A stretch of DNA of 32,873 nucleotides, taken from a virus. Location: IMG/VR virus record IMGVR_UViG_3300032311_000652, positions 1 to 32,873 of that record, one strand, 5' to 3'. The notes under the pieces were generated by a model. It had not been told where the DNA came from and made no database searches. It was given only the letters and a program-made list of their open reading frames with translations. Positions 1-6,950 of the stretch are shown here, piece by piece; the stretch's first letter is position 1; every line of letters starts with the position of its first letter. A program made the translations under genes and the position numbers.

Positions 1-134
1 GCTGTTTCATTGTTATTTTGATTCGAAGGATTCGAAACACGAGCGACATAAGCAATAAACTCATCAACGCTCATGGGGCCATCTTCTTTATTAATAATTG
101 GTTGTGTGACCGCAATAATCTTAGCAGTATTCAT
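1..134 (-). CDS. thyX: FAD-dependent thymidylate synthase ThyX, N-terminal part
   Basis: Only the first 44 codons are inside the window; the gene runs off its left end. The product begins MNTAKIIAVTQP and continues through MSVDEFIAYVARVSNPSNQ, the characteristic N-terminal stretch of phage ThyX proteins, which make dTMP from dUMP using FAD and methylene-tetrahydrofolate. The active-site RHR motif lies outside the window. The start ATG overlaps the upstream stop as TAATG, so translation is probably coupled. It fits with the dCMP deaminase and MazG-like genes elsewhere in the window as part of phage nucleotide supply. Recognition rests on the N-terminus alone. Confidence 0.82.
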   Translation of the reverse strand, partial: MNTAKIIAVTQPIINKEDGPMSVDEFIAYVARVSNPSNQNNNET

Positions 135-334
135 TATTTAACTCCATTAATAATTTTAATTGTTTCAGATAAGCTCTCTTCAACAAACCAAATCTCACCT
201 CTACTACCATAAATACACGTAGCTAAACTACCACCATCTGTTGGCTTTTCATAAATAGAAGCTACATGGTCTGGATTAATATAAATCGGCATACCTTGTA
301 GCTCATTAAAGTTATTTGTAAATTTAACGAGCAT
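134..334 (-). CDS. 66-aa FlbD-like small protein
   Basis: A 66-residue soluble protein whose pattern (LQGMPIYINPDHVASI, then a beta-rich stretch, then VEESLSETIKII) resembles the small FlbD-like fold: a short N-terminal strand, a VNPDxI-like turn and a C-terminal V-x-E-S helix. Such proteins are common in phages but have no assigned phage role. It starts inside the end of the upstream gene (11-base overlap) and its stop overlaps the thyX start, so it belongs to the same operon. The resemblance is from pattern only. Confidence 0.72.
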   Translation of the reverse strand: MLVKFTNNFNELQGMPIYINPDHVASIYEKPTDGGSLATCIYGSRGEIWFVEESLSETIKIINGVK

Positions 335-668
335 ACTTAGAATCCACTTCTTTAATCATCATATTTGACATATTGTGTAAAGAACAAATATACTCTGCCA
401 TTACAATATCAGTAAGTTCACAAACTATGTTATTATTCTCATCGTGAACAGTAATATTCTTACCGTCTTCCCAACGAATAAACCAACGAGCAGTTTGCAT
501 CTTAGTACGCTCTTTAAACATCTTCAAGTGACGAAGATTGTAGAATAAATCTGCGTTTGCCTTTTCCATAATCATATCACTTGTTTCCCTATAATGAAAG
601 TCTGTGTCTAACATCGGGTCAAAGTCTCTAAACTCTGCCATCATTTTCTTTGATTTATAACCAGTCAT
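324..668 (-). CDS. hypothetical protein, 114 aa
   Basis: I chose the ATG at 668, product MTGYKSKKMMAEF..., because it overlaps the stop of the upstream small membrane gene as ATGA. A longer in-frame extension to 719 would run through that gene. The protein is charged and mostly helical, with no signal peptide or membrane segment. It contains a tryptophan-rich stretch (ARWFIRWEDGKN) and a C-terminal helix with many Met residues. I do not recognise a family. It sits in a tightly coupled run of small early-type genes upstream of thyX. Confidence 0.68.
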   Translation of the reverse strand: MTGYKSKKMMAEFRDFDPMLDTDFHYRETSDMIMEKANADLFYNLRHLKMFKERTKMQTARWFIRWEDGKNITVHDENNNIVCELTDIVMAEYICSLHNMSNMMIKEVDSKYAR

Positions 669-805
669 TTTCCACTGCCTAAAAGTAATATAGCTAGTAA
701 CATCCACCAAGCACTCCAATTATGCCATTCAATAAGATATACTGTTCCACCAAGAACAAACATACCCCAAATAATCATAAGAGTAAGAACTACTATAGCT
801 TTCAT
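665..805 (-). CDS. 46-aa membrane protein
   Basis: This small gene encodes MKAIVVLTLMIIWGMFVLGG, a loop with TVYLIEWHNW, and a second hydrophobic stretch (WWMLLAILLLG) ending in SGK. Two membrane-spanning segments are likely. Its ATG overlaps the upstream stop (TAATG) and its TGA overlaps the downstream ATG, so it fills the gap between two coupled genes exactly. That fit is the main argument that it is real. Function unknown. Confidence 0.72.
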   Translation of the reverse strand: MKAIVVLTLMIIWGMFVLGGTVYLIEWHNWSAWWMLLAILLLGSGK

Positions 806-1053
806 TAAAGTTTCTTTTTCAAAATATCTTGGGCTTCACTATGAGGAAAGTAGTACCCAATAAGAACTTTCATAGAGTCACGAAAACGAATATTATTAAT
901 CAAGTCTTCATATTCAAAAGTTTTCAATCCTTCAGCTTTATGCTTTTTCTTGAGGCGCTTAATATCTTCTTTAAGCCTACGATAGTCTTCAACTAGAATA
1001 TTACGAAATATAGTATCCATAGCTTCATCATCAAGTTCAATGTTGTATTTCAT
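805..1053 (-). CDS. hypothetical coiled-coil protein, 82 aa
   Basis: The preferred start is the ATG at 1053, four bases after the stop of the upstream gene; an in-frame ATG at 1074 would overlap that gene. The product starts MKYNIELDDEAMDTIF and then has a highly charged, Lys/Arg/Glu-rich helix (roughly residues 23-45) likely to form a coiled coil. Small proteins of this type occur in T4-like and cyanophage genomes without a known role. No catalytic motif is visible. Confidence 0.68.
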   Translation of the reverse strand: MKYNIELDDEAMDTIFRNILVEDYRRLKEDIKRLKKKHKAEGLKTFEYEDLINNIRFRDSMKVLIGYYFPHSEAQDILKKKL

Positions 1054-1057
1054 TTTA

Positions 1058-1780
1058 TTAATCCCACAATCCATGATAATATTTACCAAACAGTCTTAGA
1101 CCATTCTTACGACGTGCCCAAGCCTCATCCATAGCTTCACGGTCAACTTTCCAAGTATCGTTTGGACCAGTCACCATCTTATAAAGACCATTTTCCTGTA
1201 GCTCCCAACTAGTATCATGCTCTCCGCTGTAGAACTGGTCTTCCCAATTATCATCTACTTCACATTCGAAAGCGTGAATAATCTCATTAAGAATCCAATT
1301 CCAACGAGCATGGACAGTACTCTCTTCATCATTACTGAGAGACTTACCCTCGGTAACTGCTGGAGCATTAGGATTTGGATGAAAACACTCAGGAACATCT
1401 TCCAAATCAGTATAAGGAGACCCGTGTTTAGTATCACGAAGCTGCTTAAGCATAGGAAGAACGATAAGAGCAAGAGTATGGTCCATACCCCAAGTATCAT
1501 AGCGGTCAATACGAATTTGTACCTTACGAGTCTTCTTCTTATCAAAATACTTTAGCAGCTTATAAAGCCAAGTCTTAGGACGATTATTCTTATACTTAGA
1601 ACCAGTTGAGTCCTCAGGTATAACACTTCCATAAGCAAGCCACTCACCAAAGTTGTCTACCCACTCAGGATGTTGCTTTACACCATACTCATCAACAGTT
1701 TTAGGTGCCCAAAAGCAAAGTTTTTCTGCAAGCTGATAAGGGCCAAGCCACTCATTATATGGACCAATATAAACTTTCAT
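1058..1780 (-). CDS. conserved phage protein, 240 aa, function unknown
   Basis: The product begins MKVYIGPYNEWLGPYQLAEK and contains the stretch KVQIRIDRYDTWGMDHTLAL followed by a His/Pro/Asp-rich region. I recall this arrangement from conserved but uncharacterised proteins of T4-like phages. It is soluble and rich in Trp and acidic residues, without a signal peptide. The start lies right after the metallophosphoesterase stop, and the GGAG of its ribosome-binding site is inside that gene, so the two are probably coupled. I cannot assign a function. Confidence 0.75.
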   Translation of the reverse strand: MKVYIGPYNEWLGPYQLAEKLCFWAPKTVDEYGVKQHPEWVDNFGEWLAYGSVIPEDSTGSKYKNNRPKTWLYKLLKYFDKKKTRKVQIRIDRYDTWGMDHTLALIVLPMLKQLRDTKHGSPYTDLEDVPECFHPNPNAPAVTEGKSLSNDEESTVHARWNWILNEIIHAFECEVDDNWEDQFYSGEHDTSWELQENGLYKMVTGPNDTWKVDREAMDEAWARRKNGLRLFGKYYHGLWD

Positions 1781-1781
1781 T

Positions 1782-2564
1782 TTAAATCTCCACTATTAAG
1801 TTAGGATTGAAACTATTATACTCACCTGGATAACCACGAGGATTGCAAAGAATACGAGTATCCCCGATACGATAGTCATAGCTATCATGCACATGACCAT
1901 GAACCCAAAGTTTAATCTTAGGCTGACTAAGAATAAACTCATCAAGATTAGAGCAAAAAGCTCCATTACCTAGTAAATCATGTCGATACTTCTGATGAAT
2001 ACTATTACGGCTAGGAGCATGATGACCTAGAATCATAACACCGCCATCCCACGTTTCGGTGGCAAGTTTAATAGTCTCAAGAGCTGCTTCGTGACCTGCA
2101 AGAGTATCTAGAGGACGAAGTTTATGATAAGTATCGCCACGACGAATCTTGACTACTTTATAATCATTCATCATGTCCTTAATACTAAGCATAGTCAAAG
2201 GGTCACGATTATTAAAATCAGTCCAAAGAGTAGTACCAACAATACGAGTGCTTCCAAAGTTCAACCAAGAGTTATTCATCAAAATGATATTATCCCAAGG
2301 GTCAAGAGCATCACGAAGTTGCTCAATAGTATCATTCCAACAACCATTGTAATACTCATGATTACCTGGAATATATAAAATCTGGTCGAATTCTGAGCTT
2401 ATACTGTCAAAAAACTTACGATAACGGTCTCCAAGAGGGTTATTCTTATAGAGGTGACGAGCTACACAAATATCACCCGCAAGACAGAGAATATCTGCTC
2501 CTGCATTGTTAATTTGAATGTCTCTAAACTCTAAGTGAATATCACTCACAATTTGAAGTTTCAC
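1782..2564 (-). CDS. calcineurin-like metallophosphoesterase, 260 aa
   Basis: A full-length two-metal phosphoesterase. The motifs appear in order: DIHLEF near residue 8 (metal-binding Asp and His), AGDICV near 30, GNHEYY (Asn/His pair) in the middle, and GHHAP and HGHVHDSYD toward the C-terminus. Phage members act on phosphoesters such as nucleotides or RNA ends; the substrate here cannot be told from sequence. The start is a GTG with GAGGA upstream. The gene is first after a promoter at 2596-2624 and probably leads the run toward thyX. Confidence 0.9.
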   Translation of the reverse strand: MKLQIVSDIHLEFRDIQINNAGADILCLAGDICVARHLYKNNPLGDRYRKFFDSISSEFDQILYIPGNHEYYNGCWNDTIEQLRDALDPWDNIILMNNSWLNFGSTRIVGTTLWTDFNNRDPLTMLSIKDMMNDYKVVKIRRGDTYHKLRPLDTLAGHEAALETIKLATETWDGGVMILGHHAPSRNSIHQKYRHDLLGNGAFCSNLDEFILSQPKIKLWVHGHVHDSYDYRIGDTRILCNPRGYPGEYNSFNPNLIVEI

Positions 2565-2595
2565 GGTATTAGTTCCTCATTTGTGTTTATAATAT

Positions 2596-2624
2596 ATAAT
2601 AACAAAAAAACCACCTGCAAGCAA
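2596..2624 (-). promoter_or_regulatory. sigma70-type promoter inside a terminator hairpin
   Basis: Minus-strand -35 TTGCTT (2619-2624), 17-base spacer, -10 TATTAT (2596-2601); predicted start near 2589, upstream of the metallophosphoesterase. The -35 begins at the hairpin loop of the preceding terminator and the spacer contains its U-tract. Confidence 0.85.
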
Positions 2625-2630
2625 GTGGTT
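2604..2630 (-). terminator. intrinsic terminator after DUF932 gene
   Basis: Inverted arms at 2609-2618 and 2621-2630 (AACCACTTGC / GCAGGTGGTT, one G-U pair) are followed on the minus strand by a T run. It lies just after the DUF932 stop at 2652. A-runs flank both sides, so it could also work in the opposite direction. Confidence 0.85.
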
Positions 2631-2651
2631 TTTTATATAGGAATCTCTTCC

Positions 2652-3584
2652 TTATGAGGCGCTAGCAAACTTAACTGCTAGCTCAAGTGCCTTATGCTTT
2701 CGAGTTCGATTTTGCCCAAACCAAGCAGATGCCAAACGAGTATCTACAGAGCGACCAAGAGTATGGTCAGTCATATGAGTAACAGCATTAAAAGCCTGCC
2801 ACCAAGAACCTTCGGCAAAAGAGCTACCAGGCTGTTCAAGAAGAACTTCCATAGCGAACTTAGAGTTCTTGCTATCCTCATCTGTCGTACCAGTATTAGG
2901 GAATACGGCATTAAAGTAGTTCTGAACTTGCGCTTCCTTGTAAAGTTTAGAAGCTAGAAAGATTCCAGTATCCTTATATGTCTCAAAGCTACGATGGGCA
3001 AGACCAAGCATTTCAAGAACATATGCCTCATCCCACTGCTGATTATGATTTACACTAATACGCTTCTTAGAATCAGAACGAAGAGCAAAATCACAAGTAT
3101 TCTGACAGACAACTCGAATAGCCGTAGAACGAACTTCAATAGCCTTGCCACGCTGGTGAGGATTTACAAAGAGTAGATAGGGTTCAATCACATCATTCTT
3201 CACAATCTCAAAAGTATCGTGAATCTTAGCTAGACCCCAAACAATCTGCCCACCCTTCAAAGAACCAGCAGTATGCATTTCCATATCACCACGCTTCACA
3301 AAACCGTCGAATAGATTAAACGCTTCGTGATTCTGAAGAGGCTTCCAGTTAGGACCAACAATATCCATAAGCTTGCCATCAGTCTTACGGATTAGAGCAA
3401 ACTTGTCCTCAATTTCATGCTCATAATCAGCACTCTCATAAAAAAGAGGAGTCTTCTCAACTTCCCAATCAATACCTGCTGCTACTAGCATCTGTTCTAC
3501 AGAAAGGTCATTAGATACCTTAGTTCCTAGACCGTGCCAAGGAACTTGGCCTGCGTACGCCATTGTTTCAACTTCATGTGCCAT
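2652..3584 (-). CDS. DUF932 (phage/plasmid-like TIGR03299) protein
   Basis: 310 residues starting MAHEVETMAYAGQVPWHGLG, the hallmark opening of the phage/plasmid-like DUF932 family. Members are widespread on phages and plasmids; their role is unproven, with a link to replication or anti-restriction often suggested. Length is typical. The ribosome-binding site GGGAG is seven bases before ATG. It is a single-gene unit between a terminator-promoter at 3610-3652 and another at 2596-2630, which suggests separate and probably strong expression. Confidence 0.9.
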   Translation of the reverse strand: MAHEVETMAYAGQVPWHGLGTKVSNDLSVEQMLVAAGIDWEVEKTPLFYESADYEHEIEDKFALIRKTDGKLMDIVGPNWKPLQNHEAFNLFDGFVKRGDMEMHTAGSLKGGQIVWGLAKIHDTFEIVKNDVIEPYLLFVNPHQRGKAIEVRSTAIRVVCQNTCDFALRSDSKKRISVNHNQQWDEAYVLEMLGLAHRSFETYKDTGIFLASKLYKEAQVQNYFNAVFPNTGTTDEDSKNSKFAMEVLLEQPGSSFAEGSWWQAFNAVTHMTDHTLGRSVDTRLASAWFGQNRTRKHKALELAVKFASAS

Positions 3585-3609
3585 AAATTATCTCCCTCAA
3601 TCTTTAATA

Positions 3610-3638
3610 AGTATAGCAAAAAAATAAGCGAGAAACAA
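3610..3638 (-). promoter_or_regulatory. sigma70-type promoter overlapping a terminator
   Basis: Minus-strand -35 TTGTTT (3633-3638), 17-base spacer, -10 TATACT (3610-3615). The -35 lies across the loop and descending arm of the terminator at 3618-3652. It drives the DUF932 gene. Confidence 0.85.
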
Positions 3639-3652
3639 GGAGTTTCTCGCTT
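3618..3652 (-). terminator. intrinsic terminator downstream of tRNA-Gln(UUG)
   Basis: Perfect 11-bp arms at 3626-3636 and 3642-3652 (AAGCGAGAAAC / GTTTCTCGCTT), 5-base loop, then TATTTTTTT on the minus strand. It ends the unit containing tRNA-Gln. Confidence 0.9.
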
Positions 3653-3674
3653 TTAATTAGTGTATAACACAATT

Positions 3675-3748
3675 TGGTTGAGGGACAGGGACTCGAACCC
3701 CGATAGACAGATTCAAAGTCTGGCGTCCTACCATTAGACGATCCCTCA
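3675..3748 (-). tRNA. tRNA-Gln(UUG)
   Basis: Acceptor TGAGGGA/TCCCTCA with A73 and encoded CCA. The anticodon loop CTTTGAA gives UUG; the T-arm loop is TTCGAGT. The U1-A72 pair is typical of tRNA-Gln. One C-U mismatch tops the anticodon stem. Confidence 0.95.
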
Positions 3749-4093
3749 CCACTCTCCGAAGTATTCTTTTTCTCTACCTGCATATTGCCTAGCAATATAC
3801 CAAGCATCAGACTCTGTATAGTTAGGAATCTGATCTTCTCTATAATGCTGAAGAAGGAAATCCTTATCAGGGTCTTCATCAGCATCAATCACTCCATAGA
3901 AAAGAGAATTACCCTTCTTATCAACTTGAATAGTAATCTTAACTATTTTCTTGATTTTGATATAGGGTTCATATGTTTCAACTTCCCTAATCCAAGTCTC
4001 ACCTTCATGGTCCAACTCAAGAGTTTCATAACGTCTACGAACACGAGGAACTATAAAAGTATGACCTACATCGTATTTAGTATTAATATCCAT
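3746..4093 (-). CDS. hypothetical protein, 115 aa
   Basis: A soluble, acidic protein beginning MDINTKYDVGHTFIVPRVRR, with a basic strand-rich centre (IKIKKIVKITIQVDKK) and a C-terminal helix (SDAWYIARQYAGREKEYFGEW). I do not recognise a family. The gene starts right after the HNH stop with no clear ribosome-binding site. Its stop codon overlaps the first three bases of tRNA-Gln, so message and tRNA share a transcript. Confidence 0.7.
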   Translation of the reverse strand: MDINTKYDVGHTFIVPRVRRRYETLELDHEGETWIREVETYEPYIKIKKIVKITIQVDKKGNSLFYGVIDADEDPDKDFLLQHYREDQIPNYTESDAWYIARQYAGREKEYFGEW

Positions 4094-4094
4094 T

Positions 4095-4571
4095 TTACTT
4101 ATACCTATCTATTCTATCACTACTTTTATTTTTAGCTTTATAATTGTCGGTCTGAGAATGGCAATTAGGACATAGTATTCGTAAATTTTCTATAGTATTA
4201 TTATAAGCCTTACCATCTATATGGTCTACTTCAAGTGTTAACTTACTACCATTCCACTCTTCTCCGATACCACAAGAAGAGCATTGATAATTAAATATAC
4301 TAAGTAAATATATTTTGGCCCAACCACCTGTACTAGTAGTTAATGGTTTACCAGCATATTTACCATCGAGTAAGTCTTTTACTTTTAATTTTCTTTCGTA
4401 CTCATGTTGACAAGTATTATTACAATACTTATTACTTTTAGGGATTATATCCCCACAATTAAGACATGTTTTATTTTTTCTTAGTTTATTATTATAAGTT
4501 GCAGAGCAAGAACTATTACAAAATTTAGGATTAGAGGTCTGGGCCTCACAAGATAAACAAATATTAATCAT
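4095..4571 (-). CDS. HNH homing-type endonuclease with zinc-finger N-terminus
   Basis: 158 residues. The N-terminal half has repeated Cys pairs (CLSCEAQ, CNSSC, CLNCGD, CNNTC) that look like two zinc knuckles. The C-terminal half has an HNH core: CSSCG, then LEVDHIDGKAYNNTIENLRI and CPNCHSQTDN. This is the layout of many phage homing or free-standing HNH nucleases. There is no visible intron, so it is probably a free-standing mobile endonuclease gene sitting next to tRNA genes. Confidence 0.85.
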   Translation of the reverse strand: MINICLSCEAQTSNPKFCNSSCSATYNNKLRKNKTCLNCGDIIPKSNKYCNNTCQHEYERKLKVKDLLDGKYAGKPLTTSTGGWAKIYLLSIFNYQCSSCGIGEEWNGSKLTLEVDHIDGKAYNNTIENLRILCPNCHSQTDNYKAKNKSSDRIDRYK

Positions 4572-4631
4572 TCTTTTATTATAAATTAAAAGATTCGAAA
4601 TGGCAAGCAGTTTTTTGACCAGTTTTAAAAA

Positions 4632-4708
4632 TGGCGACTCCGGCAGGATTCAAACCTGCGACCTAGGGAGTAGAAATCCCTTGCTCTATTCAGCTGAGCT
4701 ACGGAGCC
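4632..4708 (-). tRNA. tRNA-Arg(UCU)
   Basis: Acceptor GGCTCCG/CGGAGTC, G73 and encoded CCA. Anticodon stem AGGGA/TCCCT with loop TTTCTAC gives UCU. T-loop TTTGAAT. Reads AGA, a codon expected to be common in an AT-rich phage. Confidence 0.95.
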
Positions 4709-4721
4709 TTAATCTTTAATA

Positions 4722-4750
4722 AGTATATCAAAACTATAACTATCTGACAA
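4722..4750 (-). promoter_or_regulatory. sigma70-type promoter for tRNA-Arg
   Basis: Minus-strand -35 TTGTCA (4745-4750), 17-base spacer, -10 TATACT (4722-4727). Predicted start is about seven bases upstream of the tRNA-Arg 5' end. A small hairpin (AAGAGT/ACTCTT) lies just upstream of the -35. Confidence 0.82.
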
Positions 4751-4756
4751 GAGTTT

Positions 4757-5464
4757 TTACTCTTTCTTTTCACCAACTAGTTGTAGTAAACTCACAAAAA
4801 TATTGATGAAATCAAGATAAAGATTTAAAGCGCCAAGTACTCCAGCCTTCTCTCTCTCATCACCATAAGAATTATCATAATGGTCTTTAATCTGCTGAGT
4901 ATCATAAGCAGTTAGAGCAGTAAATATTAGAACAGCAATACAACTAATCGCAAAGGCAAATGCGGAGCTTTGTAGAAAGATATTAACTACGCTTGCAATA
5001 CATAGACCTAGAGCACCCATTATAAGAAATGAGCCAAACTTTGTTAAATCTCGTTTAGTTATATACCCATAAAGAGAAGCGGCTCCAAAGGTAGAGGCGC
5101 TAATAAAAAATACCTGAACAATACTTCCGAGTTTATAGATAGCAAAGATTGAGCTAAGACTCAATCCCATAACTGCTGCAAAGACGAATAGAAAAAGCTT
5201 AGCAGAATAAGGACTCATCTTATCTAAGAGACCCATAAGTAGTAAACTCATACCTAGAGGAGCAAAAATTACTACCCATTTGACAGGAGTTCCCCAAATA
5301 AAAGACATGGTTTCTGGAGACATAGAGACTCCAAGAGACACAAGACCACTTATAGCAAGTGCTACAGTCATATAGTTATAGACTTGAAGCATAAACTTTC
5401 TTAGTCCGAGGTCGTAAGTAACTGCGTTTAATGAATTATAAGTAGTATTATAATTTACTTGCAT
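4757..5464 (-). CDS. Bax inhibitor-1/YccA-family membrane protein, 235 aa
   Basis: Start at ATG 5464 (MQVNYNTTYN) is set by AAGGA seven bases upstream; a longer frame to 5509 overlaps the previous gene. The protein has about seven hydrophobic helices, the family opening LGLRKFMLQVYNYMTVALAI, and the C-terminal FTALTAYDTQQIKDHY with NLYLDFINIF. Bacterial YccA binds the membrane protease FtsH and slows degradation of membrane proteins. By inference, this phage copy may protect phage or host membrane proteins during infection. The N-terminus resembles alphaproteobacterial homologues. Confidence 0.9.
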   Translation of the reverse strand: MQVNYNTTYNSLNAVTYDLGLRKFMLQVYNYMTVALAISGLVSLGVSMSPETMSFIWGTPVKWVVIFAPLGMSLLLMGLLDKMSPYSAKLFLFVFAAVMGLSLSSIFAIYKLGSIVQVFFISASTFGAASLYGYITKRDLTKFGSFLIMGALGLCIASVVNIFLQSSAFAFAISCIAVLIFTALTAYDTQQIKDHYDNSYGDEREKAGVLGALNLYLDFINIFVSLLQLVGEKKE

Positions 5465-5474
5465 AGTATTTCCT

Positions 5475-5981
5475 TTATTTATCTGACCAGTGACGGTTAA
5501 ATCTTTCAAAATAAAAAGTTAAATCTTCAATACTATCATCATAGTATTGACCTACATAATCTGATTTTACTTTACTATGTATATTCTCACAAAGAGCTAC
5601 TAAAGTAATATCTGACCTTGAATAACCCCATTCATATAAAGTGTTTAATATCCAAGTCCAGTTACCGCCTCTTATTATACCAGCCTCTACTAAAACTAAT
5701 CTTTTAAACTTAGTAATCTCATCTTTTTGTTTCTGCATTTTCTCAATATAAAAATCTGCAGTTTCATCTGGATAAGTTACATCAACTGGGATTAAAGATA
5801 ATATTTCTCCGTTCCTACTCCAACTATGTGCTAAATGCATAGCAACTGTAGCAGAATAATCAGGAGATGCCATAATTATAGCTGTATCTTCAAAAGTAAA
5901 TTTAGAATCATCAACTATACTTAATAAATAGGATATTAAATCATATTCTTTATCTCTTGATATAAAAAAAGGTTTTTTCAT
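5475..5981 (-). CDS. possible phosphoribosyltransferase-like protein, 168 aa
   Basis: The stretch FKRLVLVEAGIIRGGNWTWI resembles the PRPP-binding loop of type I phosphoribosyltransferases (hyd4-D/E-D/E-GxxxGG-T). The second acidic residue is Ala here and the final Thr is replaced, so activity is doubtful. An earlier segment (DTAIIMASPDYSATVAMHLAHSW) fits the helix that follows the first strand of that fold. AAGGA precedes the ATG. The gene stands just upstream of the YccA-like gene with an 10-base gap. It could also be an unrelated Rossmann-like protein. Confidence 0.65.
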   Translation of the reverse strand: MKKPFFISRDKEYDLISYLLSIVDDSKFTFEDTAIIMASPDYSATVAMHLAHSWSRNGEILSLIPVDVTYPDETADFYIEKMQKQKDEITKFKRLVLVEAGIIRGGNWTWILNTLYEWGYSRSDITLVALCENIHSKVKSDYVGQYYDDSIEDLTFYFERFNRHWSDK

Positions 5982-5993
5982 TTTAATCCTTTA

Positions 5994-6081
5994 TGGCGGA
6001 GAGTGTGAGATTCGAACTCACGGTAGGTTTCCCTACGTCTCGTTAGCAGTGAGGTGCCTTAAGCCGCTCGGCCAACTCTCC
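5994..6081 (-). tRNA. tRNA-Ser(GCU)
   Basis: Class II tRNA with long variable arm. Acceptor GGAGAGT/ACTCTCC, G73 and encoded CCA. Loop CTGCTAA gives GCU; T-loop TTCGAAT. Confidence 0.95.
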
Positions 6082-6092
6082 TAATAAGTTTT

Positions 6093-6398
6093 GTCGGGGT
6101 GCCCTGTTCCCGAATCTCTTCGTTATACGAACTACTGTACCTATATCTAGGTGCGTGAGGAGGCTGTTCTCACCTCAAAACTTATATCTCAAACCGGAGT
6201 TTGAGGGTGCTAATCGACGTATCGAGTTAGCGGGGATTACTATGGGTGTAGTTCTCCACTACTTGCCTGCTGTCCCATTCCAGCGCCCTCTGTCCCACGA
6301 AATCTAGCTGGTTATTTCTAGATTCCAGAGGCGTAATCGTTTTCAGAGTTTATACAACCAATATAAACTTTAATCTGAATAACTAATTACGGTCCACG
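6093..6398 (-). ncRNA. candidate structured noncoding RNA, about 300 nt
   Basis: No convincing protein gene covers most of this stretch, but the minus strand is full of stems. A closing helix TAATCGT/ACGATTA bounds an AGTTTATA/TATAAACT hairpin extended by CAGA/TCTG. Then come CCTCTG/CAGAGG around AATCTAG/CTAGATT, GTAGT-GGAGA-ACTAC, a bulged CTAACTCGA/TCGATTAG, CTCAAAC-TCCG-GTTTGAG and CCTA-GATA-TAGG. It ends just upstream of tRNA-Ser. It lacks the signatures I know for tmRNA, RNase P, SRP RNA or group I introns. It may be a leader or spacer processed with the tRNA, or an independent RNA. Its 5' end overlaps a possible 36-codon ORF. Confidence 0.5.
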
Positions 6399-6497
6399 AT
6401 TATATTGCTTCTTCCAAAGATAAGAACTAAGCTTAATAGCAGCACATTCAATCTTTGAAATGAAACTAGAGTTCCAAAACCAATGATTATATCTCAT
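6387..6497 (-). CDS. possible 36-aa protein
   Basis: ATG at 6497 begins one base after the lipoprotein stop (TAATATG) and runs MRYNHWFWNSSFISKIECAA to an end at YNRGP. The high Trp/Tyr content and the tight spacing suggest a real small gene coupled to the lipoprotein. No ribosome-binding site is clear and the 3' end overlaps a structured RNA helix. Function unknown. Confidence 0.45.
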   Translation of the reverse strand: MRYNHWFWNSSFISKIECAAIKLSSYLWKKQYNRGP

Positions 6498-6498
6498 A

Positions 6499-6855
6499 TT
6501 AATACTGCCTACAAACACGTTCGTTACGATACGTATTATAATAAGGGTCATACTGTCGAACAATACGACACTGTACTACAGGCTCACGAATGTACACAGG
6601 ACGCTCTTGAACAATAACTCGCTCACGAGGAGGTGGAGCATATCCTTGATTCTGGTCCATATTACGACCTACTTCATTACCAATAAGTGCTCCAGCTACT
6701 GCTCCAACTGCAGAACCAGTAGAACCAGCTCCAAGAGCGCGAGCGGTGGCGTAGCCACCTACTGCGCCAATGCCTGTTCCAGCCATTTGGTTAGGACTAG
6801 ACTGACAACCAGCTAGACCTAAAGCTAGAGTTCCAATAAGTAGTACTTTTTTCAT
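6499..6855 (-). CDS. glycine-zipper outer-membrane lipoprotein, 118 aa
   Basis: Signal peptide with lipobox LAGC (Cys17) and then a glycine/alanine-rich glycine-zipper segment (about residues 27-65, GIGAVGGYATARALGAG...). This resembles the 17-kDa surface antigen/YMGG family of alphaproteobacteria. A Pro/Arg-rich linker leads to a C-terminal piece with two Cys (VVQCRIVRQYDPYYNTYRNERVC), possibly disulphide bonded. It would be anchored in the outer membrane facing the periplasm. Role in infection unknown; it is one of several envelope proteins encoded in this window. Confidence 0.85.
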   Translation of the reverse strand: MKKVLLIGTLALGLAGCQSSPNQMAGTGIGAVGGYATARALGAGSTGSAVGAVAGALIGNEVGRNMDQNQGYAPPPRERVIVQERPVYIREPVVQCRIVRQYDPYYNTYRNERVCRQY

Positions 6856-6871
6856 TAACTTCTCCTAAAAA

Positions 6872-6950
6872 TGGTCTGCGTGGTAGGATTTGAACCTACG
6901 TTATTCCTGACTCCAAATCAGGTGCCATTACCAGGCTAGGCGACACGCAG
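6872..6950 (-). tRNA. tRNA-Pro(UGG)
   Basis: Acceptor CTGCGTG/CACGCAG, A73 and CCA. Stem CCTGA/TCAGG with loop TTTGGAG gives UGG; T-loop TTCAAAT. The coding frame of the upstream nuclease runs 55 bases into this tRNA. Confidence 0.95.

Noticed and set aside
1217-1555. Plus-strand 112-codon ORF, and others at 2694, 3785 and 25089.
   Set aside because: They are antisense to well-supported minus-strand genes and have no ribosome-binding sites.
6093-6398. Possible tmRNA, RNase P RNA or SRP RNA.
   Set aside because: No tRNA-like tmRNA ends or tag frame, no RNase P P4 motif, no SRP apical motif on either strand.
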